The notes: generated by a model from the sequence alone, not told the origin. DNA of 64,000 nt from Pseudomonas mangrovi (GCF_003052585.1 NZ_QASN01000002.1:460931-524930); one strand, 5' to 3'; counted from the stretch's first letter, positions 55,150-63,999 are shown. Translations and numbers: made by a program.

Positions 55150-57843
55150 ATGAAAAGCCATCCCGATAGCGCCAGTCGCCTGGCGGTCGAGGTTGTGACG
55201 CAGTTTCCAGTGCCGTCTCGGCTGGGAATGCTGCGTTTCGAGCGCATGAATCAGCCCAGCTGGGACATCCTCTATCTTGACCCCACCTGCGAGCGCCAGC
55301 TCGGCATGCCCGCGGTCGAGCTCTGCGGCCTCGATCCATCGCCCTATGCGCAGTTGATGAAAGCCGCCACGCGGCTGCAGCTGCATGAGGCCGTACAGAT
55401 GCAGCTGAGCCAGGGTGCCAGCTACATGATCCAGTACCAACTGCAGGGCCCCGGCGGCCCGCTGCCGATGCTGGAGGTCGGCGAAGCCTTTTCCCAGCAC
55501 GGCCAGCAGCTGCTGCGCGGTTATCTGCTGGTACTTGATGAGTTTTCCCTCGCCGGCACCGACGATCCGGAGCGCGCACACGACCAGCTTCTCCAGCTGC
55601 GCGCCGAACTCGCCCAGCACCAGCACGGCCAGACCGACCACCTGCAGCACCTGCAACGCTCACGTACGCAACAGGATCTGATCATCCACCTGGTCCGCCA
55701 CCGCTATCAGTCCGACGACCCGCAGCGCGAAGCGGCCGAGCTGATCACCAGGGGCGCCTGCAATATCTACGGCGTGGCACGCGCGAGCATCTGGCTGCTG
55801 AACGACAACCGACTCGAGTCAGTCGTGCTACATCATCACGCCTCCGGCAGCTTCGAGCAGATGACCTCGCTCGACGTGCACCACTTCCCGCTTTACCTGC
55901 AATCGCTGCAGAGCGGCCGCGCCATCGATGCCCAGGACGCCCTTCTCGATCCGCGCGTCAGCGAGCTGGCCCCCGGCTATCTCGCGCCCCTTGGCATTCG
56001 CGCCATTCTTGACGCCAGCATCCGCATCGACGGCGAAGTGGTCGGCGTGCTCTGTCTTGAGCACCTGCACGAGACGCGCGAGTGGCAGGCCGACGAGATC
56101 GCTTTCGCTGGCGAGCTGGCCGATCACTTTGCCCAGGTCATGGTCAGCCAGCAGAAGCGCCGCGCGACCGACGCGCTCTACCTGTTCCGCCGCGCCGTCG
56201 AGCAAAGCTCCAGCGCCTTCCTGCTGATCGACCGCGAAGGCGTGGTGCAGTACGTCAACGCCAGCTTCACCGCCATCACCCTGTTCGGCGCGGAAGAGAT
56301 TCAAGGCCAGCGCCTGACCGAACTGCCGGCGATGGAAAACCTCACCGAACTGCTGTTCGACGCACGCAACGGCCTCGCCAAGCAGAGCAGCTGGCAGTGC
56401 GAATTCCGCAGCCGGCGCAAGAACTACGAACCCTACTGGGGCCACCTGTCGATCTCCAAGGTGCACGACGAGCAGGGCAATCTGACCCACTACATCGGCA
56501 TCTACGAGGACGTCACCGAAACCAAGGCTACCCAGCAGCGTATCGAACGCCTGGCCTATACCGACAACCTGACCAACCTGGGCAATCGCCTGGCGTTCAT
56601 CCGCAGTCTCGGCGAGCGTTTCGCCGCGCCGGGAGACAAGACCTTCGGCCTGCTGCTGGTGGACATCGACAACTTCAAGCGGATCAATGACAGCCTTGGT
56701 CACCAGACCGGCGACAAGCTGCTCGCCAGCCTCGCCCGGCGCCTGCGCAACACCCTCGGTCCGCGCAACGTGCTGGCGCGCTTTGCCAGCAACGAATTCT
56801 CCGTGCTGCTCGAGGACGCCGAGCTGTCCGCCTGCCAGGAAGTCGCCCAGCGCCTGCTGAGCACCCTCGACAAGCCGATGTTCGTCGACAACCAGCTGAT
56901 CAGCATCACCGGCTCGATCGGCCTGGCACTGGCGCCCGAACACGGCCAGGACCCGCCGACCCTGATGAAGAACGCCGGCCTTGCGCTGCACAAGGCCAAG
57001 GCCAACGGCAAGAACCAGCTGCAGGTGTTCACCGAGGCGCTGAATGCCGAGGCCGACTACAAGCTGTTCGTCGAGAACAACCTGCGCCGTGCGCTGACCC
57101 AGAACGAGCTGGAAGTCTTCTATCAACCCAAGCTGTGCCTGCGCAGCGGCCGCCTGATCGGCCTGGAAGCCCTGCTGCGCTGGCACCATCCCGAGCGCGG
57201 CATGATCGCCCCGGACCAGTTCATCGGCATCGCCGAAGAGACCGGGATGATCATCCCCATCGGCAAGTGGGTGGCACGCCAGGCCTGCCGCATGAGCAAG
57301 CAGCTGCTGGCAGTGGGCTTCGCGCCGATCCAGGTGGCGATCAACCTGTCGCCCAAGCAGTTCAGCGACCCGGACCTGGTCGGCGCCATTGCCGGCATCC
57401 TCCACGAGGAACAGCTGCCGCCGGAGCTGCTGGAACTGGAGCTGACCGAGAGCCTGCTGCTGGAAGCCAGCGAAGACACCCGCAACCAGCTCGGTCGGCT
57501 CAAGGCCCTGGGGCTGACCCTGGCGATGGACGACTTCGGTACAGGCTACTCCTCACTCAGCTACCTGAAGAAATTCCCCATCGACGTGATCAAGATCGAT
57601 CGCAGCTTCATCAAGGACATCCCCGGCAACCAGGACGACATGGAGATCACCTCGGCGGTGATCGCCATGGCGCACAAGCTCAAGCTCACCGTGGTCGCCG
57701 AGGGCATCGAGACCGCCGAGCAGTTGGCGGTGCTGCGCCACCAGCGTTGCAACGTCGGCCAGGGCTACCTGTTCGACAAGCCGATTCCCAGTCGCGAGCT
57801 GATCGAACGCCTGCGCCGCTATCAGCCACGAACACCCGGCTGA
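55150..57843 (+). CDS. dipA: c-di-GMP phosphodiesterase DipA
   Basis: Degrades cyclic di-GMP; the P. aeruginosa counterpart (PA5017) is needed for biofilm dispersion. It is 897 residues with no membrane helix. The order is an N-terminal sensor-like region (1-165), a GAF domain (about 185-335), a PAS domain (about 345-455), a GGDEF domain (about 465-625) and an EAL domain (about 640-890). The GGDEF site is degenerate, ASNEF at 546-550, so no cyclase activity is expected; it may bind GTP. The EAL site is intact: Glu673 in GLEALLRWH, with ELTESLLLE, MDDFGTGYSSLSYL and KIDRSFI. Start 55150 rather than 55117 is chosen from the family N-terminus MKSHPDSASR. Confidence 0.94.
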   Translation: MKSHPDSASRLAVEVVTQFPVPSRLGMLRFERMNQPSWDILYLDPTCERQLGMPAVELCGLDPSPYAQLMKAATRLQLHEAVQMQLSQGASYMIQYQLQGPGGPLPMLEVGEAFSQHGQQLLRGYLLVLDEFSLAGTDDPERAHDQLLQLRAELAQHQHGQTDHLQHLQRSRTQQDLIIHLVRHRYQSDDPQREAAELITRGACNIYGVARASIWLLNDNRLESVVLHHHASGSFEQMTSLDVHHFPLYLQSLQSGRAIDAQDALLDPRVSELAPGYLAPLGIRAILDASIRIDGEVVGVLCLEHLHETREWQADEIAFAGELADHFAQVMVSQQKRRATDALYLFRRAVEQSSSAFLLIDREGVVQYVNASFTAITLFGAEEIQGQRLTELPAMENLTELLFDARNGLAKQSSWQCEFRSRRKNYEPYWGHLSISKVHDEQGNLTHYIGIYEDVTETKATQQRIERLAYTDNLTNLGNRLAFIRSLGERFAAPGDKTFGLLLVDIDNFKRINDSLGHQTGDKLLASLARRLRNTLGPRNVLARFASNEFSVLLEDAELSACQEVAQRLLSTLDKPMFVDNQLISITGSIGLALAPEHGQDPPTLMKNAGLALHKAKANGKNQLQVFTEALNAEADYKLFVENNLRRALTQNELEVFYQPKLCLRSGRLIGLEALLRWHHPERGMIAPDQFIGIAEETGMIIPIGKWVARQACRMSKQLLAVGFAPIQVAINLSPKQFSDPDLVGAIAGILHEEQLPPELLELELTESLLLEASEDTRNQLGRLKALGLTLAMDDFGTGYSSLSYLKKFPIDVIKIDRSFIKDIPGNQDDMEITSAVIAMAHKLKLTVVAEGIETAEQLAVLRHQRCNVGQGYLFDKPIPSRELIERLRRYQPRTPG

Positions 57844-57948
57844 GGCGCGAGCCATCGGCAGTGGATCGTGGTCGGATGGATCAGACCGGCCGTATTTTCG
57901 TCCGCACTACTGCGCCGCTTAACCCGGCAGCCGCAAGGAGAACCCCCC

Positions 57949-58602
57949 ATGGTCCTGCGCTCAGAAATTCTCGTTCACCGTCAGGCGCTGCCCACGCCCG
58001 AGCAAGCCCTGCCGGGGCGCGCCACGCCAATCCGCGTCGGCGGCATGCACCGGGTCACCGGCAACTCGCTGGTGCCGCCCTTTCCCGCCGGGCTGCAGCA
58101 GGCGGTGTTCGGCCTGGGCTGCTTCTGGGGCGCGGAGCGGCGCTTCTGGCAGCAACCCGGCGTGTGGAGCACCGCGGTCGGCTACGCCGGCGGGCATACG
58201 CCCAACCCGACCTACGAGGAAGTCTGCTCCGGGCTCACCGGCCACACCGAAGTGGTGCTGGTGGTGTTCGATCCGCAACAGACCAGCTACGAGGCGCTGC
58301 TAAAGGTGTTCTGGGAATCCCACGACCCGACCCAGGGCATGCGCCAGGGCAACGACATGGGCACCCAGTACCGCTCGGCGATCTACTGCCACGGCGAGCA
58401 GCAACGCACCCTCGCCGAAGCCAGCGCGATTCGCTTCCAGCAGGCGCTGGAGGCCGCCGGTCACGGCCCGGTCACCACCGAAATCGCCGAAGCCCCGCCC
58501 TTCTACTACGCCGAGGAGTATCACCAGCAGTACCTCGACAAAAACCCCGGCGGCTATTGCGGCTTGCGTGGGACCGGGGTCTGCCTAACGGGGTCGGAGT
58601 GA
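57949..58602 (+). CDS. msrA: Peptide methionine sulfoxide reductase MsrA
   Basis: Reduces the S-form of methionine sulfoxide in proteins with thioredoxin. It is 217 residues. Catalytic Cys58 lies in [14 protein letters not shown]. Other conserved blocks are [42 protein letters not shown] and [15 protein letters not shown], with the last cysteines as resolving residues. AAGGAG lies before ATG 57949. The final codons and stop (TGA 58600-58602) are supplied by the GGTCGGAGTGA end of the transposase element inserted here, so the native C-terminus has been replaced. Confidence 0.96.
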   Translation: MVLRSEILVHRQALPTPEQALPGRATPIRVGGMHRVTGNSLVPPFPAGLQQAVFGLGCFWGAERRFWQQPGVWSTAVGYAGGHTPNPTYEEVCSGLTGHTEVVLVVFDPQQTSYEALLKVFWESHDPTQGMRQGNDMGTQYRSAIYCHGEQQRTLAEASAIRFQQALEAAGHGPVTTEIAEAPPFYYAEEYHQQYLDKNPGGYCGLRGTGVCLTGSE

Positions 58603-59291
58603 TTTTTCTTTGCCAGTGGGCGGCCTGGCCCCTGGCACCCCACCGAGCGACCTAGCTGCAACGCAATGGACTCGCGAAAACGGTCATTGCCCAGCGGGTA
58701 GTTGTGCACACTGGATTCCCGCATCGCATGAAGCGACTCTGGCTCCAGATGCCCGACAAATAGCGCTCGATAAGCTCGCTGCCGGTCGCCCGCGCACTCC
58801 CCCAGAGCCAGGTAGAGGTCATGATCGGTAACCAGCGGGTCGCCGCGCCCCCAACCATGCCAGCGGTAACTTGACCAGGCATATGCTTCCGGCGCGCCCA
58901 CCATCCCGGCACGCAGCGGATTCAGCTCGATGTATCTGTAGCAGGTCAGCAGATACTCCTCTGCATTGACCAGGCTGGCCTTGTGCCGTCCTTCCCAGAG
59001 GGTTCCGGAGCGCCGGTAGGTACGATTGATATAAAGCACATACATTCGCCCCAGGTGCTGCATGACACGGGATATGCCGACTTCGTCGGCTGGCGTCATC
59101 AGCAGATGGACATGGTTGGTCATCAGCACATAGGCGTGCAGTTTCACGTCATAGCGCTTCAGCGCATCGCCCAGGACCGAAAGATAGAACCGGTAGTCGT
59201 CCTCATGAAAAAAGCACGCCTCCCGATTATTGCCGCGCTGCACCACATGCGCCGGCACGCCCGGCAGATACATCCGCTGTTTTCTGGGCAT
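58554..59291 (-). CDS. REP-associated tyrosine transposase (RAYT, IS200/IS605-like)
   Basis: Single-strand DNA transposase-like protein of 245 residues. The N-terminus is [20 protein letters not shown]; the HUH metal site is in [11 protein letters not shown]; the region [19 protein letters not shown], which includes the candidate nucleophilic tyrosines, and [15 protein letters not shown] are all typical of the Y1_Tnp RAYT group. Its last 49 bases overlap the msrA 3' end, because the left element end supplies both the msrA stop and the final transposase codons. Such proteins mobilise or maintain the short palindromes near them; two matching 70-bp mini-elements lie just downstream. Confidence 0.93.
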   Translation of the reverse strand: MPRKQRMYLPGVPAHVVQRGNNREACFFHEDDYRFYLSVLGDALKRYDVKLHAYVLMTNHVHLLMTPADEVGISRVMQHLGRMYVLYINRTYRRSGTLWEGRHKASLVNAEEYLLTCYRYIELNPLRAGMVGAPEAYAWSSYRWHGWGRGDPLVTDHDLYLALGECAGDRQRAYRALFVGHLEPESLHAMRESSVHNYPLGNDRFRESIALQLGRSVGCQGPGRPLAKKNHSDPVRQTPVPRKPQ

Positions 59292-59355
59292 GGCAACTCC
59301 TTTGCCAATTTCATCTCAAGACAGCCTAGCGGATCAAAAACAATTCACTCCGCCC
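58590..59355. mobile_element. RAYT element with inverted ends
   Basis: The transposase gene is bounded on the left by GGGGTCGGAGTGATTTTT (58590 onward) and on the right by AACAATTCACTCCGCCC (to about 59355), which are inverted copies with one base missing in the right end. The mini-elements at 59399-59472 and 59657-59726 carry the same ends. The limits are taken from these end sequences only. Confidence 0.7.
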
Positions 59356-59388
59356 TTTTTTACTGCTCACTTAGCTGCGCGTAGATTC

Positions 59389-59559
59389 CTAGCGAATCGG
59401 GGTCGGAGTGATTTGCTCAGCTCCCAACGCCGCCAGCGGGCCAGAGCGACAGAAACAATTCACTCCGACCCCTTTAACTTCCGCAGAAACTGCATCTTTA
59501 ATATTTAACAGGCAAAGCAATGCGATCGCGAAAACATGCCTTATATACAACACGCTCAT
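59389..59559 (-). pseudogene. Truncated exported-protein fragment running into a mini-element
   Basis: A 56-codon frame. The first 30 residues look real: MSVLYIRHVFAIALLCLLNI is a signal peptide, with likely cleavage at DAVSA, then EVK. From there on the codons belong to the mini-element at 59399-59472 (GVGVNCFCRSG...), ending at a TAG. Insertion of the mini-element just after the signal-peptide region explains this. What the original protein was cannot be told. Confidence 0.4.
59399..59472. repeat. RAYT-associated mini-element 1
   Basis: GGGGTCGGAGTGA (59399-59411) and its exact complement (59460-59472) enclose a 48-base centre. The core 59401-59470 is nearly identical (three differences) to mini-element 2. 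The ends match those of the transposase element. Confidence 0.93.
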
Positions 59560-59656
59560 AATCCGCCAATCTCCAAATACCATTTCCCGAAATAGTGCGA
59601 CTGAGCCAATGACACACCAAACCCAAGGAGCACTCCAGATAAATCATAAGAATTTT

Positions 59657-59726
59657 GGTCGGAGTGATTTGCTCAGCTCCCAACGCCACCAGCGGGCCAG
59701 AGTGACAGAAACAATTCACTCCGACC
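59657..59726. repeat. RAYT-associated mini-element 2
   Basis: GGTCGGAGTGA (59657-59667) and TCACTCCGACC (59716-59726) flank the same centre as mini-element 1, in the same orientation, with three base changes (CGCCACC for CGCCGCC, AGTGA for AGCGA, and CAGA unchanged; one further change lies outside the core). Confidence 0.92.
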
Positions 59727-59771
59727 CTTTTAATGAAAACGGGCGACTATTTCAGACCTTCCTTAGCTCTT

Positions 59772-60191
59772 TTAATCCCCGCCATAAAAGTCAAATTTTA
59801 TGCTAACCATTGCGGACGACATCAACTCAATTGCTTCGCAACCAATTTCAAACATAACATTCTCATCAGAAAACACACCAAGCATGAAGTTACATGACCC
59901 ACCAGTCCTCACCAACCTAGAAATATATTCATGATCGTAATTTTTTAGCTGCTCTAAAATAAAGCCGCCTATTTCAATATCATCAAATCGCAATGGATTC
60001 TCATGCAAACAGAAGCTCACATTCGTATTTTTGTATCTTCCATCTAAGAAACCTCCTGTTTTTACTCTTCTCTGCTCCCCGACTGACTGAGAAAATTTTA
60101 CAGGCAGCGGAAAAGCCTTCTCAATTTCAGAAGCTGGCACTACGGGGTGAAAAACGTGAAAGCTAAGCCTAAAAGTTGACCTACCACTCAT
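59772..60191 (-). CDS. Probable Rhs immunity protein (DUF4279-like)
   Basis: A 139-residue cytoplasmic protein without signal peptide, beginning MSGRSTFRLSFHVFHPVVPA and ending AMVSIKFDFYGGD. Length, the start TFRLSFHVF and the last strand IKFDFYG recall DUF4279 proteins, many of which are encoded beside polymorphic toxins. The ATG overlaps the stop of the Rhs gene by four bases (ATGA), so it is coupled to the toxin, the position expected for an immunity gene. Its DNA is clearly richer in A+T than the rest of the window, like the toxin tip. Immunity is inferred from position and has no direct sequence proof. Confidence 0.7.
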   Translation of the reverse strand: MSGRSTFRLSFHVFHPVVPASEIEKAFPLPVKFSQSVGEQRRVKTGGFLDGRYKNTNVSFCLHENPLRFDDIEIGGFILEQLKNYDHEYISRLVRTGGSCNFMLGVFSDENVMFEIGCEAIELMSSAMVSIKFDFYGGD

Positions 60192-62884
60192 AGCAAATCC
60201 TCCCAATGCCCTTGCTCTACCCATTCGCCATCCTCATTGATCCCTACCGTTCCGTCCGGAGCAATACCAGTCCAAGATTTACCATTACTCATGCCACCAT
60301 GTGCACCATTCTTAATTCCATGGAGAGTATCATTATCCCAACCATAATCACTCTTTGCTTTATCTATATCCTTCGTTCCTGGAGGGCAGTTTTTTGGCCT
60401 TTTTTCGTTTTGGCTTGTACTTTCATTAGTTTCACAAGTCCCTGCGAGCAGACACCAGACACTCATCCTCGCAGGGTTTACGCCCTTCGAAACAGCCTCA
60501 TTACAATGCACTGCACCTTGCAGCGTTGTACATGAAAGTTGAGTCAAACCATTTGGATCAAAATAAGTTAGAGGATTCCCCCCCACATACCCATACGTAT
60601 TAATCCCCCCCGCCAATCCAATCGGATCACTCTCCACATACCGCCCCGTCTCCGGGTCGTAATCCCTGAAGTAGTTGTAATGCAGCCCCGTCTCCGCATC
60701 GTAGTACTGCCCCGGGAAGCGCAGGTTCATCGCCAGGCTGCCGCTGGCCGGGCCCATGCCGAAGGCATCGGAGGTCCACTGCCAGAGCAGTTGCTGGCTG
60801 GCATTGGTAGCCATGCGCGGGGTGTTGAGGTGGTCGCTGTGGAGGAAGAACGGTGTGCGCCCGGTTACCTGCCCTTCGCTGCCGAAGGTCATGCGCATGC
60901 CGGCCAGCGGCATTGCGTCGAGCCAGACGTAGAACTGGCTTCCGGTTTTCAGCCCCTGGGCGTTGTAGAGGGTTTCGCCCAGGAGTTGCCCGTCCGGTCC
61001 GTAGAGGAACACGGTGGTGCCGGCACTGGAGACCTTGTGGGTGCGCTGACCCAGGGCGTTGTAGCGGAACTCGGCGACCGCGGCGCCACCGATACGCACG
61101 CGAACGAGGCGCCCCTGGGCGTCGTAGTCGAAGGTACGGTTGGCCCTGTCCTGGGTGAGGTTGCCGGCGGCGTCGGTGGTGACGGGCTGGCTGGCAATAC
61201 TGGCCAGGCGGTTGCTGTCGGGTGCATAGCCCAGTTCGACGGTGTTGCTGCTGTGTACCTGGCCGTCGACCAGGGTGGTGACCGCCTTGGCGGTGCGGTT
61301 GCCCACGGCGTCATAGCTGTAACCCAGGATGCGGCTGGCCTGGGTTTCGGCCGTGAGGCGGTCCAGCGCGTCGTAGCTGTAGCTCAGGTTGCCGAGCAGG
61401 CTGCTCTGCATCTGCTCGATGTTGCTGTTGGCGTCGTAGCCGTAGCTGGTCTGCCAGGTGCCGGCCTGCTGCTGGGTCAGGCGATAGTCCTGGTCATAGC
61501 TGCGACTGAGGCTGATGCCGTTGGCCCAGTTCAGGCTCTTCAACGGGCCGAAGGGCAGGTAGTGGATCTGGCTGGCGACGTTCTGCAGCGTGCCGCTGCC
61601 GAGTTGCAGCTTGACCTCGGCCACCTGGCCGGCAGTGCCGCGCAGGTAGTGGATGCTGAAGCCAGCCGGATAGTCGATGCGGGTCAGGCGGCTGGCGTTG
61701 TCGTAGATATACGCGAGGCGGTCATAGCGATCAGTGCCGCCTACCTCGACCGAGCGAATCTGCTCGACCAGGTTGCCGCGTGCATCGTAGTGGTAGCCGA
61801 TGACGCCGCTGGCATCTTGGATGGCGGTCAGGCGCCCGATGCCCTTGTTGCCATCGGCGGTCATGTCGTAGTGGTACTGCACGTTCAGCGCAGGGGTGGC
61901 GGGGTACTGACGGCCAGTGAGGCGGTTCAGCGCATCGTAGCTGTAGGTGGTGACCACGCCGCGCGCATCGGTCTTGCTGGTGAGGTTGCCGGCGGCATCG
62001 TGGGTGTAGGTGGCGGTACCGCTGTCGGGGCTGATCAGGCGGGTAAGATTGCCCAGCCCGTCGTACTCGTAGCGCGTGGTCACGCCACGCGGATCGCTGA
62101 CCTGTGTCAGGTTGTCCTGGGCGTCATAGCCGAAGGCAGTGACGCCGCTGAGCGGGTCGGTACTGGCGACGATCCGATCCAGCGCGTCATAGCTGGCGAC
62201 GTGGCTGTGCTGCTTGGGATTGGTGGTGACCACCGGGTTGTCATTCAGGTCGTACTGCACCTGGCTGGCCTGCCCCGCCGCACCCAGGGTGCGCAGCAGT
62301 CGGCCCATTTCGTCGTAGACCCAGCGCTGCTGGTGAGCAAGCGCGCCAGACGCACTGCGAATGTCCTGCGCGGTGCGGTTGCCCATCAGGTCGTATTGGT
62401 ACTCAATGCGCTCACCCAGGCTGTTGGTGATGCTCTCCAGCCGCCGCGCATCGCTCCAGCTGTACTGCAGCGCGCTGCCGTCGGGCTGGGTGATCCGGGT
62501 GATCTGGCCGATGGCATCGTGCTCGAACGAGGTGACGGCACCGGCAACGCTGATCGAGGCCAGCCATCCCTGGGGGGTGTAACCCAGGACGCTGACCACT
62601 CCGTTGGGATCGGTGATCTGCCCCGGCCGGCCATTGTCGTCATGCCCGGACAACAGCGTGGTGTGCCCCAGCGCGTTGCTCACCTGGGTCAGATTGCCCT
62701 GGGCATCGTAGGTGTAGGTGGTGACGTCCTGCACATCGGTGCGCGGGCCATCGGCGGAAAGCACCTGCCCCTGGGTGTTGTAGGTGTAGCTCCAGCTACG
62801 GCTCTGGGCGCTGATCGTGCTGGAAGCGAAAAGGGCGACCATGGCTGCAGCCAGCGTACTGGCGCGAAATATCCTGGATGTCAT
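60188..62884 (-). CDS. Rhs-repeat toxin protein, C-terminal half with own signal peptide
   Basis: An 898-residue protein. It starts at ATG 62884 behind GGGAGAAAC, 14 bp after the stop of the upstream Rhs half. The first 27 residues form a Sec signal peptide (MTSRIFR, hydrophobic TLAAAMVALFA, cleavage near ISA-QS). Then come about 20 YD repeats of the type YDAQGNLTQV, the Rhs core (FLHSDHLNTPRMATNA, GQYYDAETGLHYNYFRDYD, GRYVESDPIGLAGG) and the junction YFDPNG. The variable tip of about 119 residues contains NCPPGTKDIDKAKSDYGWDN and SWTGIAPDGTVGINEDGEWV, an arrangement I associate from memory with a compact polymorphic toxin type (possibly type 33). The tip DNA is AT-rich. Confidence 0.88.
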   Translation of the reverse strand: MTSRIFRASTLAAAMVALFASSTISAQSRSWSYTYNTQGQVLSADGPRTDVQDVTTYTYDAQGNLTQVSNALGHTTLLSGHDDNGRPGQITDPNGVVSVLGYTPQGWLASISVAGAVTSFEHDAIGQITRITQPDGSALQYSWSDARRLESITNSLGERIEYQYDLMGNRTAQDIRSASGALAHQQRWVYDEMGRLLRTLGAAGQASQVQYDLNDNPVVTTNPKQHSHVASYDALDRIVASTDPLSGVTAFGYDAQDNLTQVSDPRGVTTRYEYDGLGNLTRLISPDSGTATYTHDAAGNLTSKTDARGVVTTYSYDALNRLTGRQYPATPALNVQYHYDMTADGNKGIGRLTAIQDASGVIGYHYDARGNLVEQIRSVEVGGTDRYDRLAYIYDNASRLTRIDYPAGFSIHYLRGTAGQVAEVKLQLGSGTLQNVASQIHYLPFGPLKSLNWANGISLSRSYDQDYRLTQQQAGTWQTSYGYDANSNIEQMQSSLLGNLSYSYDALDRLTAETQASRILGYSYDAVGNRTAKAVTTLVDGQVHSSNTVELGYAPDSNRLASIASQPVTTDAAGNLTQDRANRTFDYDAQGRLVRVRIGGAAVAEFRYNALGQRTHKVSSAGTTVFLYGPDGQLLGETLYNAQGLKTGSQFYVWLDAMPLAGMRMTFGSEGQVTGRTPFFLHSDHLNTPRMATNASQQLLWQWTSDAFGMGPASGSLAMNLRFPGQYYDAETGLHYNYFRDYDPETGRYVESDPIGLAGGINTYGYVGGNPLTYFDPNGLTQLSCTTLQGAVHCNEAVSKGVNPARMSVWCLLAGTCETNESTSQNEKRPKNCPPGTKDIDKAKSDYGWDNDTLHGIKNGAHGGMSNGKSWTGIAPDGTVGINEDGEWVEQGHWEDLL

Positions 62885-62898
62885 CGTGTTTCTCCCGT

Positions 62899-63999
62899 TC
62901 AGTACGCTGTGACGAGGCTGCTCAAGCGTCGTCCTTGAGCATCGTAGGTATAGGTAGTAACGCTGCCTGGCTCGATAACCGAGGTCGGCAGGAAAAATTC
63001 GGGGTGCCACTCGGTAGTGATGGTGCGCGCCTGAGCCGTGCCCGCCGCCTCGGTGCGTGATATCTCCAGGCCGCGGGCGTTATAGCTGTAGGTGGTGCGG
63101 TTGCCCTTGTTGTCGATCTTGCTGGTCAGCAGACCGCGTGCGTCATAGGTGAAGGTGGAGTTGCTCGACGGGCAATTCGCCGACGGCTCGCCCTCGACGG
63201 CAATGATGCGCTTGAGGCCATGGATGCTCTGGAAGCGATAGGTAGTCTGCTTGCCCAGCGCGTTGGTGACGGTCGAGGAGCCGTCCGCGTTGTAGTCGAT
63301 GCTGACGCGGTCCGCTCCGCCGGCATGCTCACTGGAAATCGCCCGCCCCTGCGCGTCATAGGACCAGGAGGCGTAACGCACACCGCGCTCATCGGTGATG
63401 CCGGTGAGCAGGCGCGGGTGCGTAGCGTCCTCGTAGTGGTACTGACGACTCTCGCTCTGGCCGCCCAGGGTACGACTCAGCGCGACCAGGCGATTTTCCT
63501 CGTCGTACGTATAAGTCACCTGCAGCAGCGGACCGCTCAGCGTAAGCGGCTGGCCATCAGGCCGAACGGAAATCTCCAGCTGATTGCCAAACTCGTCCGT
63601 CACCTGAATCTTGTCGTTCAGGTAGCTCAGATCGATTCGCTCGACGGCGCTTTCGCGACGAGTCAGGCGGCCCTCGCTGTCGAAGTGAAATACCTCGTTG
63701 TTGGCAGAGCGATAGACCCAGCCCCCTTCTTGCCGAGCCAGGCTCCCCCGCTCAGTAGGGCTCGGGGTGATGGTCGTGCCACTGAGGGTGAAGAAGCTTT
63801 CGCGACCATCGGCATGTACCAGCGCAACGGCCGGCGCGGTGATACGAAGGCGCGTGGAATAGCCATGCCGCCACAACCCATCGATGCCGTTGTAAGCCCG
63901 GTCGAAGGTCGGCTTACCGGCGGCATAATCGCGCTCGACTTGAAACTTGTTGCCGTTACTGAAGTTGACTGGATTACCCGTCAGTACACCTGGACCGCT
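62899..63999 (-). CDS. Rhs-repeat protein, upstream half, N-terminus outside the window
   Basis: The frame is open from the right edge (first full codon at 63999) to TGA 62899-62901, giving 366 visible residues. It opens with GNPVNFSNGNKFQVERDY and FDRAYNGIDGLWRHGYST, the typical start of the Rhs barrel region, followed by YD repeats (YTYDEENRLVAL, ASWSYDAQGRAISSE, FTYDARGLLTSKIDNKGN), and ends TYTYDAQGRRLSSLVTAY. The TTG-initiated frame at 63876 is internal. In usual Rhs proteins this segment continues directly into TWSYTYNxxGQVLSxDGPRTD; here that continuation begins the next gene, so the protein is split. Confidence 0.88.
   Translation of the reverse strand, partial: SGPGVLTGNPVNFSNGNKFQVERDYAAGKPTFDRAYNGIDGLWRHGYSTRLRITAPAVALVHADGRESFFTLSGTTITPSPTERGSLARQEGGWVYRSANNEVFHFDSEGRLTRRESAVERIDLSYLNDKIQVTDEFGNQLEISVRPDGQPLTLSGPLLQVTYTYDEENRLVALSRTLGGQSESRQYHYEDATHPRLLTGITDERGVRYASWSYDAQGRAISSEHAGGADRVSIDYNADGSSTVTNALGKQTTYRFQSIHGLKRIIAVEGEPSANCPSSNSTFTYDARGLLTSKIDNKGNRTTYSYNARGLEISRTEAAGTAQARTITTEWHPEFFLPTSVIEPGSVTTYTYDAQGRRLSSLVTAY

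Larger units (their letters stand above)
59292..59771. other. AT-rich accessory interval with mini-elements
   Basis: 480 bp between the transposase and the probable immunity gene. It contains the right end of the transposase element, two mini-elements and, between them, about 180 bp of AT-rich DNA that includes the broken exported-protein reading frame at 59389-59559. No intact gene is evident. Confidence 0.7.

Noticed and set aside
60680..62938. Plus-strand frame of 752 codons opposite the Rhs gene
   Set aside because: Antisense of YD repeats yields a Val/Ala/Gly-rich repetitive chain; not a protein.
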